The notes under the pieces were generated by a model. That model worked only from the letters and a program-made list of their open reading frames with translations, was not told where the DNA came from and searched no databases. Positions 55,217 to 63,398 of a DNA stretch of 64,000 bases are shown here, one piece after another. Source of the stretch: CBDCGJ01 sp965216645. GTDB lineage: Bacteria > Pseudomonadota > Alphaproteobacteria > GCA-2731375. The position numbers and the translations under genes were made by a program. The stretch covers positions 62,001 to 126,000 of the forward strand of contig CBDCGJ010000053.1 of assembly GCA_965216645.1 (NCBI GenBank). The letters run 5' to 3'. Positions within the stretch are counted from its first letter, which is position 1, and each line of letters starts with the position of its first letter.

Positions 55217-55945
55217 ATGAACACGTCTGCCAAGGAACATTTGATAGTCCGCGACGGGTTGACCCGCGAGGAACTGACCGAGGAAAGGATCGAAAGCCTC
55301 CGTCAGGAATTCGCCTCGACCGGCTTCGATCTCTTCCTCGACAAGGAAACGCGCGAAGCCTCGCGGCGGGATGCCCTGACCGAACTGCCGAACGGCGACG
55401 ACCTTTGGGTCTTCGCTTATGGCAGCCTGATGTGGAATCCGGCGATCCACCATGGCGGCATGACGAACGGCCGGATATATGGCTATCACCGCCGCTTCTG
55501 TTTGCATATGCCGCTCGGGCGGGGGACGCCGGAACGCCCGGGCCTAATGCTCGGTCTTGATGTCGGCGGCTCCTGCCGCGGCAAAGCGATCCGCATCCCA
55601 GCCGACCTGGTGGAGAGCGAATCCACCATCCTGTGGCGGCGGGAGATGATCTCCGGCTCTTACCGGCCCACTTGGTTGCCGGTGCAAACGGACGACGGCC
55701 CGGTTCGCGCCGTGACTTTCGTCGTCAATCCGGAGCATCCGCGTTATCTTGGCGACGTCACGCCGGAGGACACGGTGAAGATGATCGCAACCGCCGAAGG
55801 CATATTGGGCCGTTGCCGCGACTATCTGTCCAACACCGTCGTCCACCTCGACGAACTCGGCATCGGGAGCGGTCCGATGCATCACTTGTTGGCGGAAGTC
55901 GAAGCCTATGCTGGCAAGGAAGTCGAAATGGAAGTTGGCCAATAG
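55217..55945 (+). CDS. Gamma-glutamylcyclotransferase, ChaC family
   Basis: A 242-residue enzyme of the ChaC type, which breaks glutathione into 5-oxoproline and Cys-Gly. The substrate loop LWVFAYGSLMWNPA near residue 70 and the following RIYGYHRRFCLHMPLGRGTPERPG are typical; the C-terminal region VVHLDELGIG also fits. If active, it would produce 5-oxoproline, a substrate of oxoprolinase (HyuAB-like) enzymes such as those elsewhere in the window. A terminator follows. Confidence 0.93.
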   Translation: MNTSAKEHLIVRDGLTREELTEERIESLRQEFASTGFDLFLDKETREASRRDALTELPNGDDLWVFAYGSLMWNPAIHHGGMTNGRIYGYHRRFCLHMPLGRGTPERPGLMLGLDVGGSCRGKAIRIPADLVESESTILWRREMISGSYRPTWLPVQTDDGPVRAVTFVVNPEHPRYLGDVTPEDTVKMIATAEGILGRCRDYLSNTVVHLDELGIGSGPMHHLLAEVEAYAGKEVEMEVGQ

Positions 55946-55970
55946 GGCGTTTTGTCGACCTAAAAAGGTA

Positions 55971-56002
55971 GGGGCCGCCGAAGCGGCCCCTTAACCCTTT
56001 TC
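55971..56002 (+). terminator. Intrinsic terminator after chaC-like gene
   Basis: GGGGCCGC-CGAA-GCGGCCCC is a perfect 8-bp stem with a stable tetraloop at 55971-55990, followed by TTAACCCTTTT, 25 nt after the stop codon. Confidence 0.8.
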
Positions 56003-56015
56003 CAGATTGACCCGA

Positions 56016-56227
56016 TTATGCCTTCTGTCTCGATCCGAAGATCAAGTCTTCCAACTTAACCCCGCCACCCTGTTCGAGGGTCTGGCATCGGCGCCCTCGC
56101 CTTTGCCGTAACGTTCCGCCTTCTCGTCCGTGGTTGGATTAACCGATCCGGCTTCCTGCTACCCCCCCGACCTCTGCTGAACCACCAGCAGCGTCAGGAA
56201 CAACTTCACCAAACTTTGTCGAACCAT
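56016..56227 (-). pseudogene. Possible degraded small exported-peptide gene
   Basis: The 368-bp gap 55946-56313 contains, on the minus strand after the terminator, a coding-like stretch: MVRQSLVKLFLTLLVVQQ from 56227, an in-frame TAG next to a run of seven G, then QEAGSVNPTTDEKAERYGKG, and after a shift TLEQGGGVKLEDLIFGSRQK ending in TAA at 56016. It may be a broken ~70-residue gene or coincidence. No homologue is recognised. Confidence 0.3.
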
Positions 56228-56313
56228 ACAAGACGAAAAACAAACCAAGCCGACATTTCTTGGGGAAAATCCGGGGGATAAATCGGGATAACTGCGTCAA
56301 TTCATAAGCCCTA

Positions 56314-57495
56314 CTAAATATGGGTTGCTTGGCGATGCCGGCGCATGAACACCCGATACATCAGGACGGTGGTCACGAGGATCGCCGGCACCAGAAGCAT
56401 GCCGGCGGTCAAAGTACCGGTCGAATCGATGACCCAACCGGCCAAGGCCGGCGCGATGACGGAGCCTGCATAGAACACGCTGTAAAATATCCCGAAGATG
56501 CGGGCCCGTACTTCAGGTCGGCCGATTTCGCCCGCCGCCGATACGATCGGCCCGGCCGCCGGCGCACTGGCCATGCTGGCCGCGGCAAGGGCGAGACCGG
56601 CCCAAAGCGGCCAATCGGCCAGCATGACCACAACCAACATCATGGCCGCCCAGGCGAAACTGCCGCCATAGACCAGTTCCGAACGCCAATTGAAGCGATC
56701 GGCCAAAAATCCGCCCAAAGGAATGAACGGGATGCTCGCGATCGCCGCGAAGCCGACGAGAATTCCGGCCTGCACCGCGTCGGCGCCGTGATCGATCAGA
56801 AACGCCGGCGCGAATCCGAGCGTGATGAGAAAACCGCCGTTGACGCTGGCCCAGACCCAGCCGATGCGTAAGGCTTGGATCACTTCCGGCCGGTTCGGCC
56901 GGGCCGCCGATTCCGCCAGGGCGGCTTGATTGGGGCTGTCCCGATAGGTCGCAAGAAACCCAACCAGGGCGGCGAGCGTGACCGCGCCCGTGATCCAGTA
57001 GGCGATCGACCAATCCGTCGGCGTCGAAAACGGGCCGAGGATCGCCATGGCCAGTGCGATGCCCAAGGGATAACCGCTGAGCGCCAGGGCAATGGCGGTA
57101 TTGCTTTCGCGGCCTTGGAACCAATCGACCACAACCTTGGTGCTGGAGACGGTGATCATCACGCTGCCGGCCCCGGATAGCAGTCGGCTCACAAACATCG
57201 GCCAATAGCCGCCGGCGACGATCGGGATCACCGCCGCCGCCAACATCAGACACAGGCTGATGACGATCACCGCGCGATCGCCCAAACGCTGCGCCAGCGC
57301 ACCGCCCAGAAACGCGACGACCAGACCGGGTGCCAGCAACATGCCAATCAAGACGCCGAAATCCGTGTGGCTGAGACCATGGGCCTTGGTGAAGCCGTCG
57401 GAAACGGCAACCAAGGCCTGCATATGGAACCCGAAGGTGAAGCGGGCGCCGATCAATCCGGCCAGAACCACCCAACGCTGGCCGTCCGCCGTCAC
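56314..57495 (-). CDS. MFS transporter
   Basis: A 393-residue major facilitator with 12 predicted spans. The start GTG at 57495 shares one base with the SLC13 stop (TAGTG). Typical segments: GVLIGMLLAPGLVVAFLGGALAQRLGDRAVIVISL between spans 2 and 3, RLLSGAGSVMITVSSTK, and GGFLADRFNWRSELVYG after the central loop. The substrate is unknown. The tight overlap with the upstream SLC13 gene suggests the two are co-regulated exporters or importers of related compounds. Confidence 0.93.
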   Translation of the reverse strand: MTADGQRWVVLAGLIGARFTFGFHMQALVAVSDGFTKAHGLSHTDFGVLIGMLLAPGLVVAFLGGALAQRLGDRAVIVISLCLMLAAAVIPIVAGGYWPMFVSRLLSGAGSVMITVSSTKVVVDWFQGRESNTAIALALSGYPLGIALAMAILGPFSTPTDWSIAYWITGAVTLAALVGFLATYRDSPNQAALAESAARPNRPEVIQALRIGWVWASVNGGFLITLGFAPAFLIDHGADAVQAGILVGFAAIASIPFIPLGGFLADRFNWRSELVYGGSFAWAAMMLVVVMLADWPLWAGLALAAASMASAPAAGPIVSAAGEIGRPEVRARIFGIFYSVFYAGSVIAPALAGWVIDSTGTLTAGMLLVPAILVTTVLMYRVFMRRHRQATHI

Positions 57496-59279
57496 TAGAG
57501 CGGCCAGAAGAACAGGATGGCCGGCAGCGAAATGGCGATGATCAGGATTTCCAATGGCAGACCCATGCGCCAGTAATCGCCGAAGCGATAACCGCCGGGG
57601 CCCATGATCAATGTATTGTTCTTATGCCCGATGGGGGTCAGGAAAGCGCAGGACGCGGCCACGGCCACCCCCATCAGGAACGGGTCCGGCGCAACCTCCA
57701 AGCGCTGCGCCATGTTGACCGCGATTGGCGCCGCGATCACAGCGGTCGCCGTGTTGTTCATTACGTCAGACAGGCTCATGGTGACGACGATCAACAGGCC
57801 CAAGATAACCCAGGCCGGCGCGCCGACGGCGGCGTCGACGATGCCGTTGGCGATTAGCTCGGTGCCGCCGCTCGCTTCCAGCGCGCTGCCGATCGGGATC
57901 ATCGAGCCCAACAGCACAATCACTGGCCACTCCACCGAGGTATAGACCTGGCGCAGCGGCACCACGTTTAGCAGCACCATGCCGGCGGCGGCACAAGCCA
58001 GCGCCACCGGCAAATAGACGATACCGAAACTGGCGGCCAGAATCGCCGCGGCGAAGATGCCGATGGTCAGGAATGCCTTATCCCGTTGCACGACCTGCAA
58101 TCCCCGCTCCCGCAACGGCAGGCAGCCGAGCCAAGTGGTGACATGAACGAGCCGTTCCGTCGGTCCGAGCAACAACAGGATATCGCCCGCTTCGATATTC
58201 AGCTTGCGGACGCGCTCGGTAAACTGACGGCCCTGACGGGAAATCCCCAGCAGGGTGACACCGTAACGGAACAGTAAGCCGAGCGACAGCGCCGAGCGGC
58301 CTTGGATGCGAGCCCCGTCGGGTACCACCACTTCGGTCAAGGTTATGTCGTCGGCTGTGATCGACGCCTTCTGCGTATCCTCCTCCCGCCGGACATAGGC
58401 GAGTTTGAGGGCGCCGACCACTTGGTCGATGGCGTCGGGCGCTGCTTGGATGACCAATACATCGCCTTCCCGCACCGTTTCGTATCTCGCCAGACCGGGC
58501 CGGCGGCGGCCATTTCGAACCAGACCGACAATGGCGGCCTCCTGTTCCTCCGCCTCTCCAGTCAGTTCGGCGACTTTCTTGCCGATGGCGGCGGAGCCCT
58601 CCGGCACCTGCAGTTCGGCGATGTAGTCCGCGACATTGGCCAGCTCCTGCCCGGTGTCGTGGGCTTGACGCGCTTTCGGAATAAGACGCCAGCCGAGCGT
58701 GGCGATGAAGGCGATGCCGACGATGGCGCAGGTCAATCCGACCGGCGCGAAATCGAACATCTGGAACGGTGCCCCGAAGGCGTCGTTGCGAAATTCGGAG
58801 ATGACGATATTGGGCGGCGTCCCGATCAGGGTTATCATGCCGCCCAGTATCGTCGCGAAAGAGAGCGGCATCAGCGTCACCGAGGGGCTGCGCTTCGCTT
58901 TCTGCGCCGCCTGGATATCCACCGGCATCAACAACGCCAGCGCCGCGACATTGTTCATAATCGCCGAAAGAAAACCCGCCACCACCGACATCGCGGAGAT
59001 ATGCAGCCAAAGCGCCCGCGAGCCGTCGGCGACATATTTCGCCAGCAGATCGATGGCGCCCGAATTGGACAAGCCGCGGCTGACGATCAAAACCAAAGCG
59101 ATGATCACGGTGGCTGGATGGCCGAAACCGGAAAACGCCTCCTTCGTCGGCACCACGCCGGTCAGCAACGCCGCCAGCAGGGCGATGAACGCGACCAAAT
59201 CGTAGCGCCAGCGTCCCCAGATCAAGAACACGAACACGAAAAATAGCAAAACGAATAAAGTTATCTGCTCGCCGGTCAT
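57495..59279 (-). CDS. SLC13 family permease with two TrkA-C domains
   Basis: A 594-residue anion or dicarboxylate transporter. The start at 59279 (MTGEQITLFVLLFFVFVFLIWG) is chosen for the ACGGGA box; an in-frame ATG at 59291 is possible, and the longer open frame runs into the inverted-repeat element. Membrane halves flank two TrkA C-terminal domains (about 210-290 and 300-380, e.g. LQVPEGSAAIGKKVAEL and EVVVPDGARIQGRSA), the common architecture of bacterial SLC13 relatives. Conserved segments include LIGTPPNIVISEFR and GHKNNTLIMGPGGYRFGDY. Confidence 0.92.
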   Translation of the reverse strand: MTGEQITLFVLLFFVFVFLIWGRWRYDLVAFIALLAALLTGVVPTKEAFSGFGHPATVIIALVLIVSRGLSNSGAIDLLAKYVADGSRALWLHISAMSVVAGFLSAIMNNVAALALLMPVDIQAAQKAKRSPSVTLMPLSFATILGGMITLIGTPPNIVISEFRNDAFGAPFQMFDFAPVGLTCAIVGIAFIATLGWRLIPKARQAHDTGQELANVADYIAELQVPEGSAAIGKKVAELTGEAEEQEAAIVGLVRNGRRRPGLARYETVREGDVLVIQAAPDAIDQVVGALKLAYVRREEDTQKASITADDITLTEVVVPDGARIQGRSALSLGLLFRYGVTLLGISRQGRQFTERVRKLNIEAGDILLLLGPTERLVHVTTWLGCLPLRERGLQVVQRDKAFLTIGIFAAAILAASFGIVYLPVALACAAAGMVLLNVVPLRQVYTSVEWPVIVLLGSMIPIGSALEASGGTELIANGIVDAAVGAPAWVILGLLIVVTMSLSDVMNNTATAVIAAPIAVNMAQRLEVAPDPFLMGVAVAASCAFLTPIGHKNNTLIMGPGGYRFGDYWRMGLPLEILIIAISLPAILFFWPL

Positions 59280-59385
59280 AATTCCCGTCATCCAACCAAT
59301 GAAGTTGGCCGCTAGCATACCCGAATGCCATTCGAAGAAAAGCTTGACGGACAAGTTGCTTGCCGCGCACGACCGTTCGGGGCTA

Positions 59386-59647
59386 ATACCAACTTTCGAT
59401 GATAGCGACCTATTCAACCGGCTTTCCAGGTTTGCCGGCGAGGCGCGGGTCGTGCCGTGGTCCGACGACCAGAAGCGGCCCGCAACGACGTCCGGTGAGC
59501 CTGGAAAGCCGGCCGTCGGTGGGGCGAGATGGCCCGTCCGCTGCGTTGCGACGCTTGCCCGATACCCCGCATCGCGCGGCGCGCCGCGCCTGCCGGACTG
59601 GACCATCTCGACCCATTGAACAGGTCTCTATCATCTAAAGTTGGTAT
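59386..59647. mobile_element. MITE-like element with 32-bp inverted termini
   Basis: Left arm 59386-59417 (starting ATACCAACTTTCGATGATAG) and right arm 59616-59647 are inverted repeats of 32 bp with three mismatches. Inside, a perfect 13-bp inverted repeat (59418-59430 CCGGCTTTCCAGG with 59500-59512) and a further imperfect one (about 59521-59539 with 59595-59614) give a highly folded 262-bp unit. It has no convincing gene. It sits between the SLC13 start and the methyltransferase, ending 36 nt before the latter. The 403-bp gap 59280-59682 holds nothing else. No clear target duplication was seen. Confidence 0.65.
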
Positions 59648-59682
59648 AACTAGCGAAAACCAGAAGAACAGGTTGAGGCAGC

Positions 59683-60549
59683 ATGACGATGGACGACCCG
59701 ATTGCCGAGTTGGCGGCGCAGCAGGCAAAGTTTTGGAATTCGCCGGCAGCGGACAAATGGATCGACAATCAGGCGATCCTGGATCGGCAGATGACACCGC
59801 TGACGGATTTATTGTTCGAGGACGCGGCGATCCAAACCGGCGAACGGGTCATCGATGTCGGCTGCGGCGCCGGCACAACCAGCCGCCGCGCTGGGCAGGC
59901 GACGGGATCGAATGGATCCGTCCTGGGCGTCGATCTGTCCGAACCTTTGGTCGAGACGGCACGGAAGCAGACCTCCGCCGCCCATGTCCGTTTTGCCTCC
60001 GGCGATGCCGGCCAACATGCCTTCGACGCCGGCGCCCATGATTTGGTGCTATCGCGCTTCGGCGTGATGTTCTTCGCCGATCCGGTGGCCGCCTTCCTGA
60101 ACCTTCGGCAAGCGCTGAAACCCGGCGGCCGTATCTGCTTCGTCTGTTGGGGGGAGAAGCGGGACAATCCCTGGTTTCAGTTGCCCGTGGATATCCTGAA
60201 CGAGTTTCTGGAACCGTTGCCGCCGACGGATCCGCGGGCGCCCGGACCGACCGCCTTGGGCGACCCGACCTATATCGACGAAATCCTGGCGTCGGCCGGC
60301 TTTCAGGACCGCCGCGTGGTCACGCGGCAGCCGATGCTGCTCGCGACCGGCAGCAACCCGGCCGAAACCGCCGGCTATATGGTCCATTTGGGGCCCGTCA
60401 CCCGCCAGATCATGATTCGTAAGCCTGATGAGAGCGTCGTCCAAGCGGTGATCGAACGCCTGACCGAGGAGCTAGTCAACTACGCCACGGATGACGGCAT
60501 CCAAGTGCCCAGCAGCCTGCACTATGTCCAGGCGCGGAACCCGAGCTGA
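59683..60549 (+). CDS. Class I SAM-dependent methyltransferase
   Basis: A 288-residue methyltransferase. SAM motif VIDVGCGAGTTSRRAG lies near residue 60, followed by VLGVDLSEPLVETARK with the acidic ribose-binding Asp, HDLVLSRFGVMFFADP (motif III/IV) and LKPGGRICFVCWGE. The C-terminal ~100 residues carry the substrate part. A GAGGCAGC box precedes the ATG, which is only 36 nt from the inverted-repeat element, so the element may supply or disturb the promoter. Methyl acceptor unknown. Confidence 0.93.
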   Translation: MTMDDPIAELAAQQAKFWNSPAADKWIDNQAILDRQMTPLTDLLFEDAAIQTGERVIDVGCGAGTTSRRAGQATGSNGSVLGVDLSEPLVETARKQTSAAHVRFASGDAGQHAFDAGAHDLVLSRFGVMFFADPVAAFLNLRQALKPGGRICFVCWGEKRDNPWFQLPVDILNEFLEPLPPTDPRAPGPTALGDPTYIDEILASAGFQDRRVVTRQPMLLATGSNPAETAGYMVHLGPVTRQIMIRKPDESVVQAVIERLTEELVNYATDDGIQVPSSLHYVQARNPS

Positions 60550-60564
60550 CTAGCTAGGCAACAC

Positions 60565-62061
60565 TCAATTCGTCAAAAATTCCGTATCCGGCTCCAGCGG
60601 ATAGATCGGCCGTTTCAGGTGTTTGAAGTCGAGCAGGCTGTAGTCCGAGGTGCAGACGCCCGGTCCGGCAACCAGGACAATGTCCTTCGCAATCGGCTCG
60701 AAGCCGGCGCGGAAATGCTGGCGCGATTTTATCAGTACATAGCGCTTGGCCGACGGATCGATACCGGCATGAGTGAAGCAACCGACGTCGAAAGGTTCAT
60801 AGCGGCCGGATGAGACGACAATCTCGACCCGCCCGGTATCCAGCACCGCCGTCGGCCCTAGGCTCATCTGCAAACCGGTCATCATCGGTCCGGTGACGGT
60901 GAAGCGGCCATCGGTGATCCGCCGAACCCGGCCCGAGACCTGCAACGGTTTGCCGGTGAGACCCAGGGTCGGCATGTCCGTCTTGCCCCCCAGTCGAAGG
61001 GTGACGTCGGCGCCGACACCGGCGGCGATCATCTCTTGCACCGAGGCCGGATCCCAGATCGGTCCGGCCACCACGTCGTCCAATTCCTGGGCGATGACTT
61101 CTTCCAGCACGGCCATGACATCCTGATTACCACCGGCGCCGGTATTGTCGCCATGGTCGACCAGAATGACCGGCCCGTCGCGCATCGCCTTGGCGCGGGC
61201 GATGGAGTCGGTCATCGGCTCGATCTCGAAAACGAAGCCTTCGCGCGCGTCCCACGCCATGCTCGCCAGTTCGCTGGCCAGGGTCTCGCCAGCGTCATCG
61301 CCGTCTTCGCCGACGATCACCACGCTGAGACCGGTTTCGGGAATATCCGCCAGAGGAAAGCCGCCGAAGATCGAAGCGTTCAGAACCCGACCGTCCGCTT
61401 CCGCCGCCTGAGCCCGCTCCATGATCGCTTTCATCGGCTGCATCGCCGGCGTTTGCCGCAGCATATGGGTCAACATGGGCAGATGACGCCAGGCGATCGA
61501 CGGCTTGGCGTCGTCGGCCAGCAGCTTCTTCATCGTCCGCACCGCCCGCGCGCCGGTTTCGTACATATCGACATGGGGATAGGTGCAATAGCCGGTGACG
61601 ATATCCGCATTGTCGATCATCGCGGACGAGAGGTTGGTGTGAAAATCGAGGGCGACGGCGATCGGCACCTGTTGGTCGACCTCCCGTATCCGGCGTAGCA
61701 ATTCGCCTTCGCCGTCCGTATGACTTTCGACCACCATGGCGCCGTGCAGATCCAGCAGAACGACGTCGCACCCCTGCGCGACCGCGTCGCAAATTTTACC
61801 GGACATTGTCTCGAAGGCGTCGTCGGTCACCGGTCCCGACGGATTGGCGTTGCCGGCGACGGGAAAGGTCAGGTCGGCGCCGATTTCCGAGGCCCAATCC
61901 AGATAGGCCGCGACCGGACTATTGGTGCCGCCATAGACGTCGATGGCGGCTTGTCCGTCGACGAGGCCGCGCCCATGCCCGCGGCCGAACGCGCTAAGCG
62001 GGGTGGGTAAAGGTGAAAACGTATTGGTTTCGTGCCGCATGACGGCGGTGACGATGCGCAT
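60565..62061 (-). CDS. M81 family metallopeptidase (MlrC-like)
   Basis: A 498-residue protein of the microcystinase C family. N-terminal MRIVTAVMRHETNTFSPLPTP gives a conserved His-Glu; the metal residues DLHGAMVVESHTDGEGELL and VALDFHTNLS with YPHVDMYETG follow, and the C-terminal MlrC domain has LVDHGDNTGAGGNQD and a metal-binding SRQHFRAGF. Outside microcystin degraders such proteins are common and probably hydrolyse small amides or peptides. It lies near another hydantoinase-type gene at the right edge. Confidence 0.92.
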   Translation of the reverse strand: MRIVTAVMRHETNTFSPLPTPLSAFGRGHGRGLVDGQAAIDVYGGTNSPVAAYLDWASEIGADLTFPVAGNANPSGPVTDDAFETMSGKICDAVAQGCDVVLLDLHGAMVVESHTDGEGELLRRIREVDQQVPIAVALDFHTNLSSAMIDNADIVTGYCTYPHVDMYETGARAVRTMKKLLADDAKPSIAWRHLPMLTHMLRQTPAMQPMKAIMERAQAAEADGRVLNASIFGGFPLADIPETGLSVVIVGEDGDDAGETLASELASMAWDAREGFVFEIEPMTDSIARAKAMRDGPVILVDHGDNTGAGGNQDVMAVLEEVIAQELDDVVAGPIWDPASVQEMIAAGVGADVTLRLGGKTDMPTLGLTGKPLQVSGRVRRITDGRFTVTGPMMTGLQMSLGPTAVLDTGRVEIVVSSGRYEPFDVGCFTHAGIDPSAKRYVLIKSRQHFRAGFEPIAKDIVLVAGPGVCTSDYSLLDFKHLKRPIYPLEPDTEFLTN

Positions 62062-62209
62062 GCCAAGTCCTTAATGTGAAGATATTGTCGTTAGATGCGC
62101 CGCCTATAGCATAAATGCCGGCGTTCCGGTCGAAAATTCGATTTCACACAGGCCTACCGCCAGGCCAGACAACCGCCCTGGCCAGCGAATAAAAGTCTAT
62201 ATTGTCGGA

Positions 62210-62308
62210 TTACCCGTTCGTCTGGCGCTCGGCCCAAGCCAAAACCAAAGCAAAGGCCGCAAAACAGCACATAGAATAGATCAAATAGGCGAGTTCCCCA
62301 CCTGTCAT
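62210..62308 (-). CDS. Small single-span membrane protein (32 aa)
   Basis: A 32-residue reading frame from ATG 62308, with AAGGA 7 nt upstream. It starts MTGGELAYLIYSMCCFAAFA; residues ~6-26 form one hydrophobic helix and the tail is charged (WAERQTNG). Similar orphan microproteins occur in alphaproteobacteria. An FNR-type box lies about 67 bp upstream of the start. Function unknown; an association with a membrane complex under low oxygen is a guess. Similar size and topology to oxidase accessory peptides such as CydX, but no sequence match is claimed. Confidence 0.6.
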   Translation of the reverse strand: MTGGELAYLIYSMCCFAAFALVLAWAERQTNG

Positions 62309-62368
62309 CGCAAAATCCTTATCGCGTAAAACAAGGCGGGAAGGTCGCCCGGCCGACTGCGGGCCGCA

Positions 62369-62382
62369 TTGATCCAGATCAA
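62369..62382. promoter_or_regulatory. FNR/FixK-type binding site
   Basis: TTGATCCAGATCAA is an exact match to the FNR-family consensus TTGAT-N4-ATCAA. Its centre is about 67 bp before the microprotein start (minus strand) and about 84 bp before the nudC start (plus strand), so either gene could be controlled. Confidence 0.7.
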
Positions 62383-62459
62383 TTCCGGCCCATTGCCGGA
62401 CCAACGCGCTTGTGGCACCCTGGCTGCCCGCACAACGATGTCTAAAGTCGAACGATTTC

Positions 62460-63395
62460 ATGAGTCATGTGAACACTTTCGCCGGCAATCCGCTGAACCG
62501 GGCCGGTAACGAACGGCGCGACCCGGCCTGGGTACAAGCCCGCTTGGAGGCACCGGGTACGCGCTTCGTCCCGCTTTGGCAATTGCGCGCCCTGATGACG
62601 CTGGGCGAACAATTGTCGATTTCCTGGCGCAGCAAGGCCGAGGTCCAGGAATATCTCGACCGAAGCGAAACTTGTCTGTTTCTCGGGCTGGACGACGAGA
62701 AGGTCGCCCATTTCGCCGTCGACGTATCGAGCGCCGGCGACAAGAAACCGGACGCGCCGTTCCGCGACCATGGCAAATGGATCGACGTTAGAAGCGCGGC
62801 GGCGCAAGCGGCGATGAGCGACGCGGCAATCCTGGCCCAATCCCGCTCGATGATCGACTGGCATGCGCGGCACCGCTTCTGTGCCGTCTGCGGCGCCCCG
62901 TCCGCGGTGCATGAAGCGGGCTATGTGCGCAAATGCGGTTCCTGCAACGCCCAGCATTTCCCGCGCACCGATCCGGTCGTGATCATGTTGGTCCTGGACG
63001 GCGACCGCTGCATGCTGGGCCGCCAGGCGATGTTTCCGAAGGGCAATTGGTCCGCCCTCGCCGGCTTCGTCGAGCCGGGCGAGGATATCGAGGAAGCGGT
63101 GCGCCGGGAGGTGATGGAGGAAGCCGGCATCCGCATCGGCAAGGTGCGCTACATCTTCTCCCAACCCTGGCCGTTTCCTTCATCGCTGATGATCGGCTGC
63201 TGGGGCCACGCGGAAACCACCGACATCAAGATCGATCCGCACGAGCTCGAACAGGCCCAATGGTTCAGCCGCGACGAAATTCGCGAGATGCTCGGCAATT
63301 GCTACGACACCAGCAAGACCCGGATGCCGGCGCCCTTGGCCATCGCCCACCAACTCGGACGGGCCTGGATCGACGGAATTCCTGACTGCGTTTAG
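62460..63395 (+). CDS. nudC: NAD(+) diphosphatase
   Basis: A 311-residue Nudix hydrolase that cleaves NAD(H) and can remove NAD caps from RNA. The start at 62460 (MSHVNTFAGNPLNR) fits the family. A zinc ribbon with Cys141, Cys144, Cys159 and Cys162 is followed by the Nudix box at about 202-224 (GFVEPGEDIEEAVRREVMEE), then the NudC signature SQPWPFPSSLM at 234-244. Divergent from the microprotein with an FNR box between. Confidence 0.95.
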   Translation: MSHVNTFAGNPLNRAGNERRDPAWVQARLEAPGTRFVPLWQLRALMTLGEQLSISWRSKAEVQEYLDRSETCLFLGLDDEKVAHFAVDVSSAGDKKPDAPFRDHGKWIDVRSAAAQAAMSDAAILAQSRSMIDWHARHRFCAVCGAPSAVHEAGYVRKCGSCNAQHFPRTDPVVIMLVLDGDRCMLGRQAMFPKGNWSALAGFVEPGEDIEEAVRREVMEEAGIRIGKVRYIFSQPWPFPSSLMIGCWGHAETTDIKIDPHELEQAQWFSRDEIREMLGNCYDTSKTRMPAPLAIAHQLGRAWIDGIPDCV

Positions 63396-63398
63396 AAA

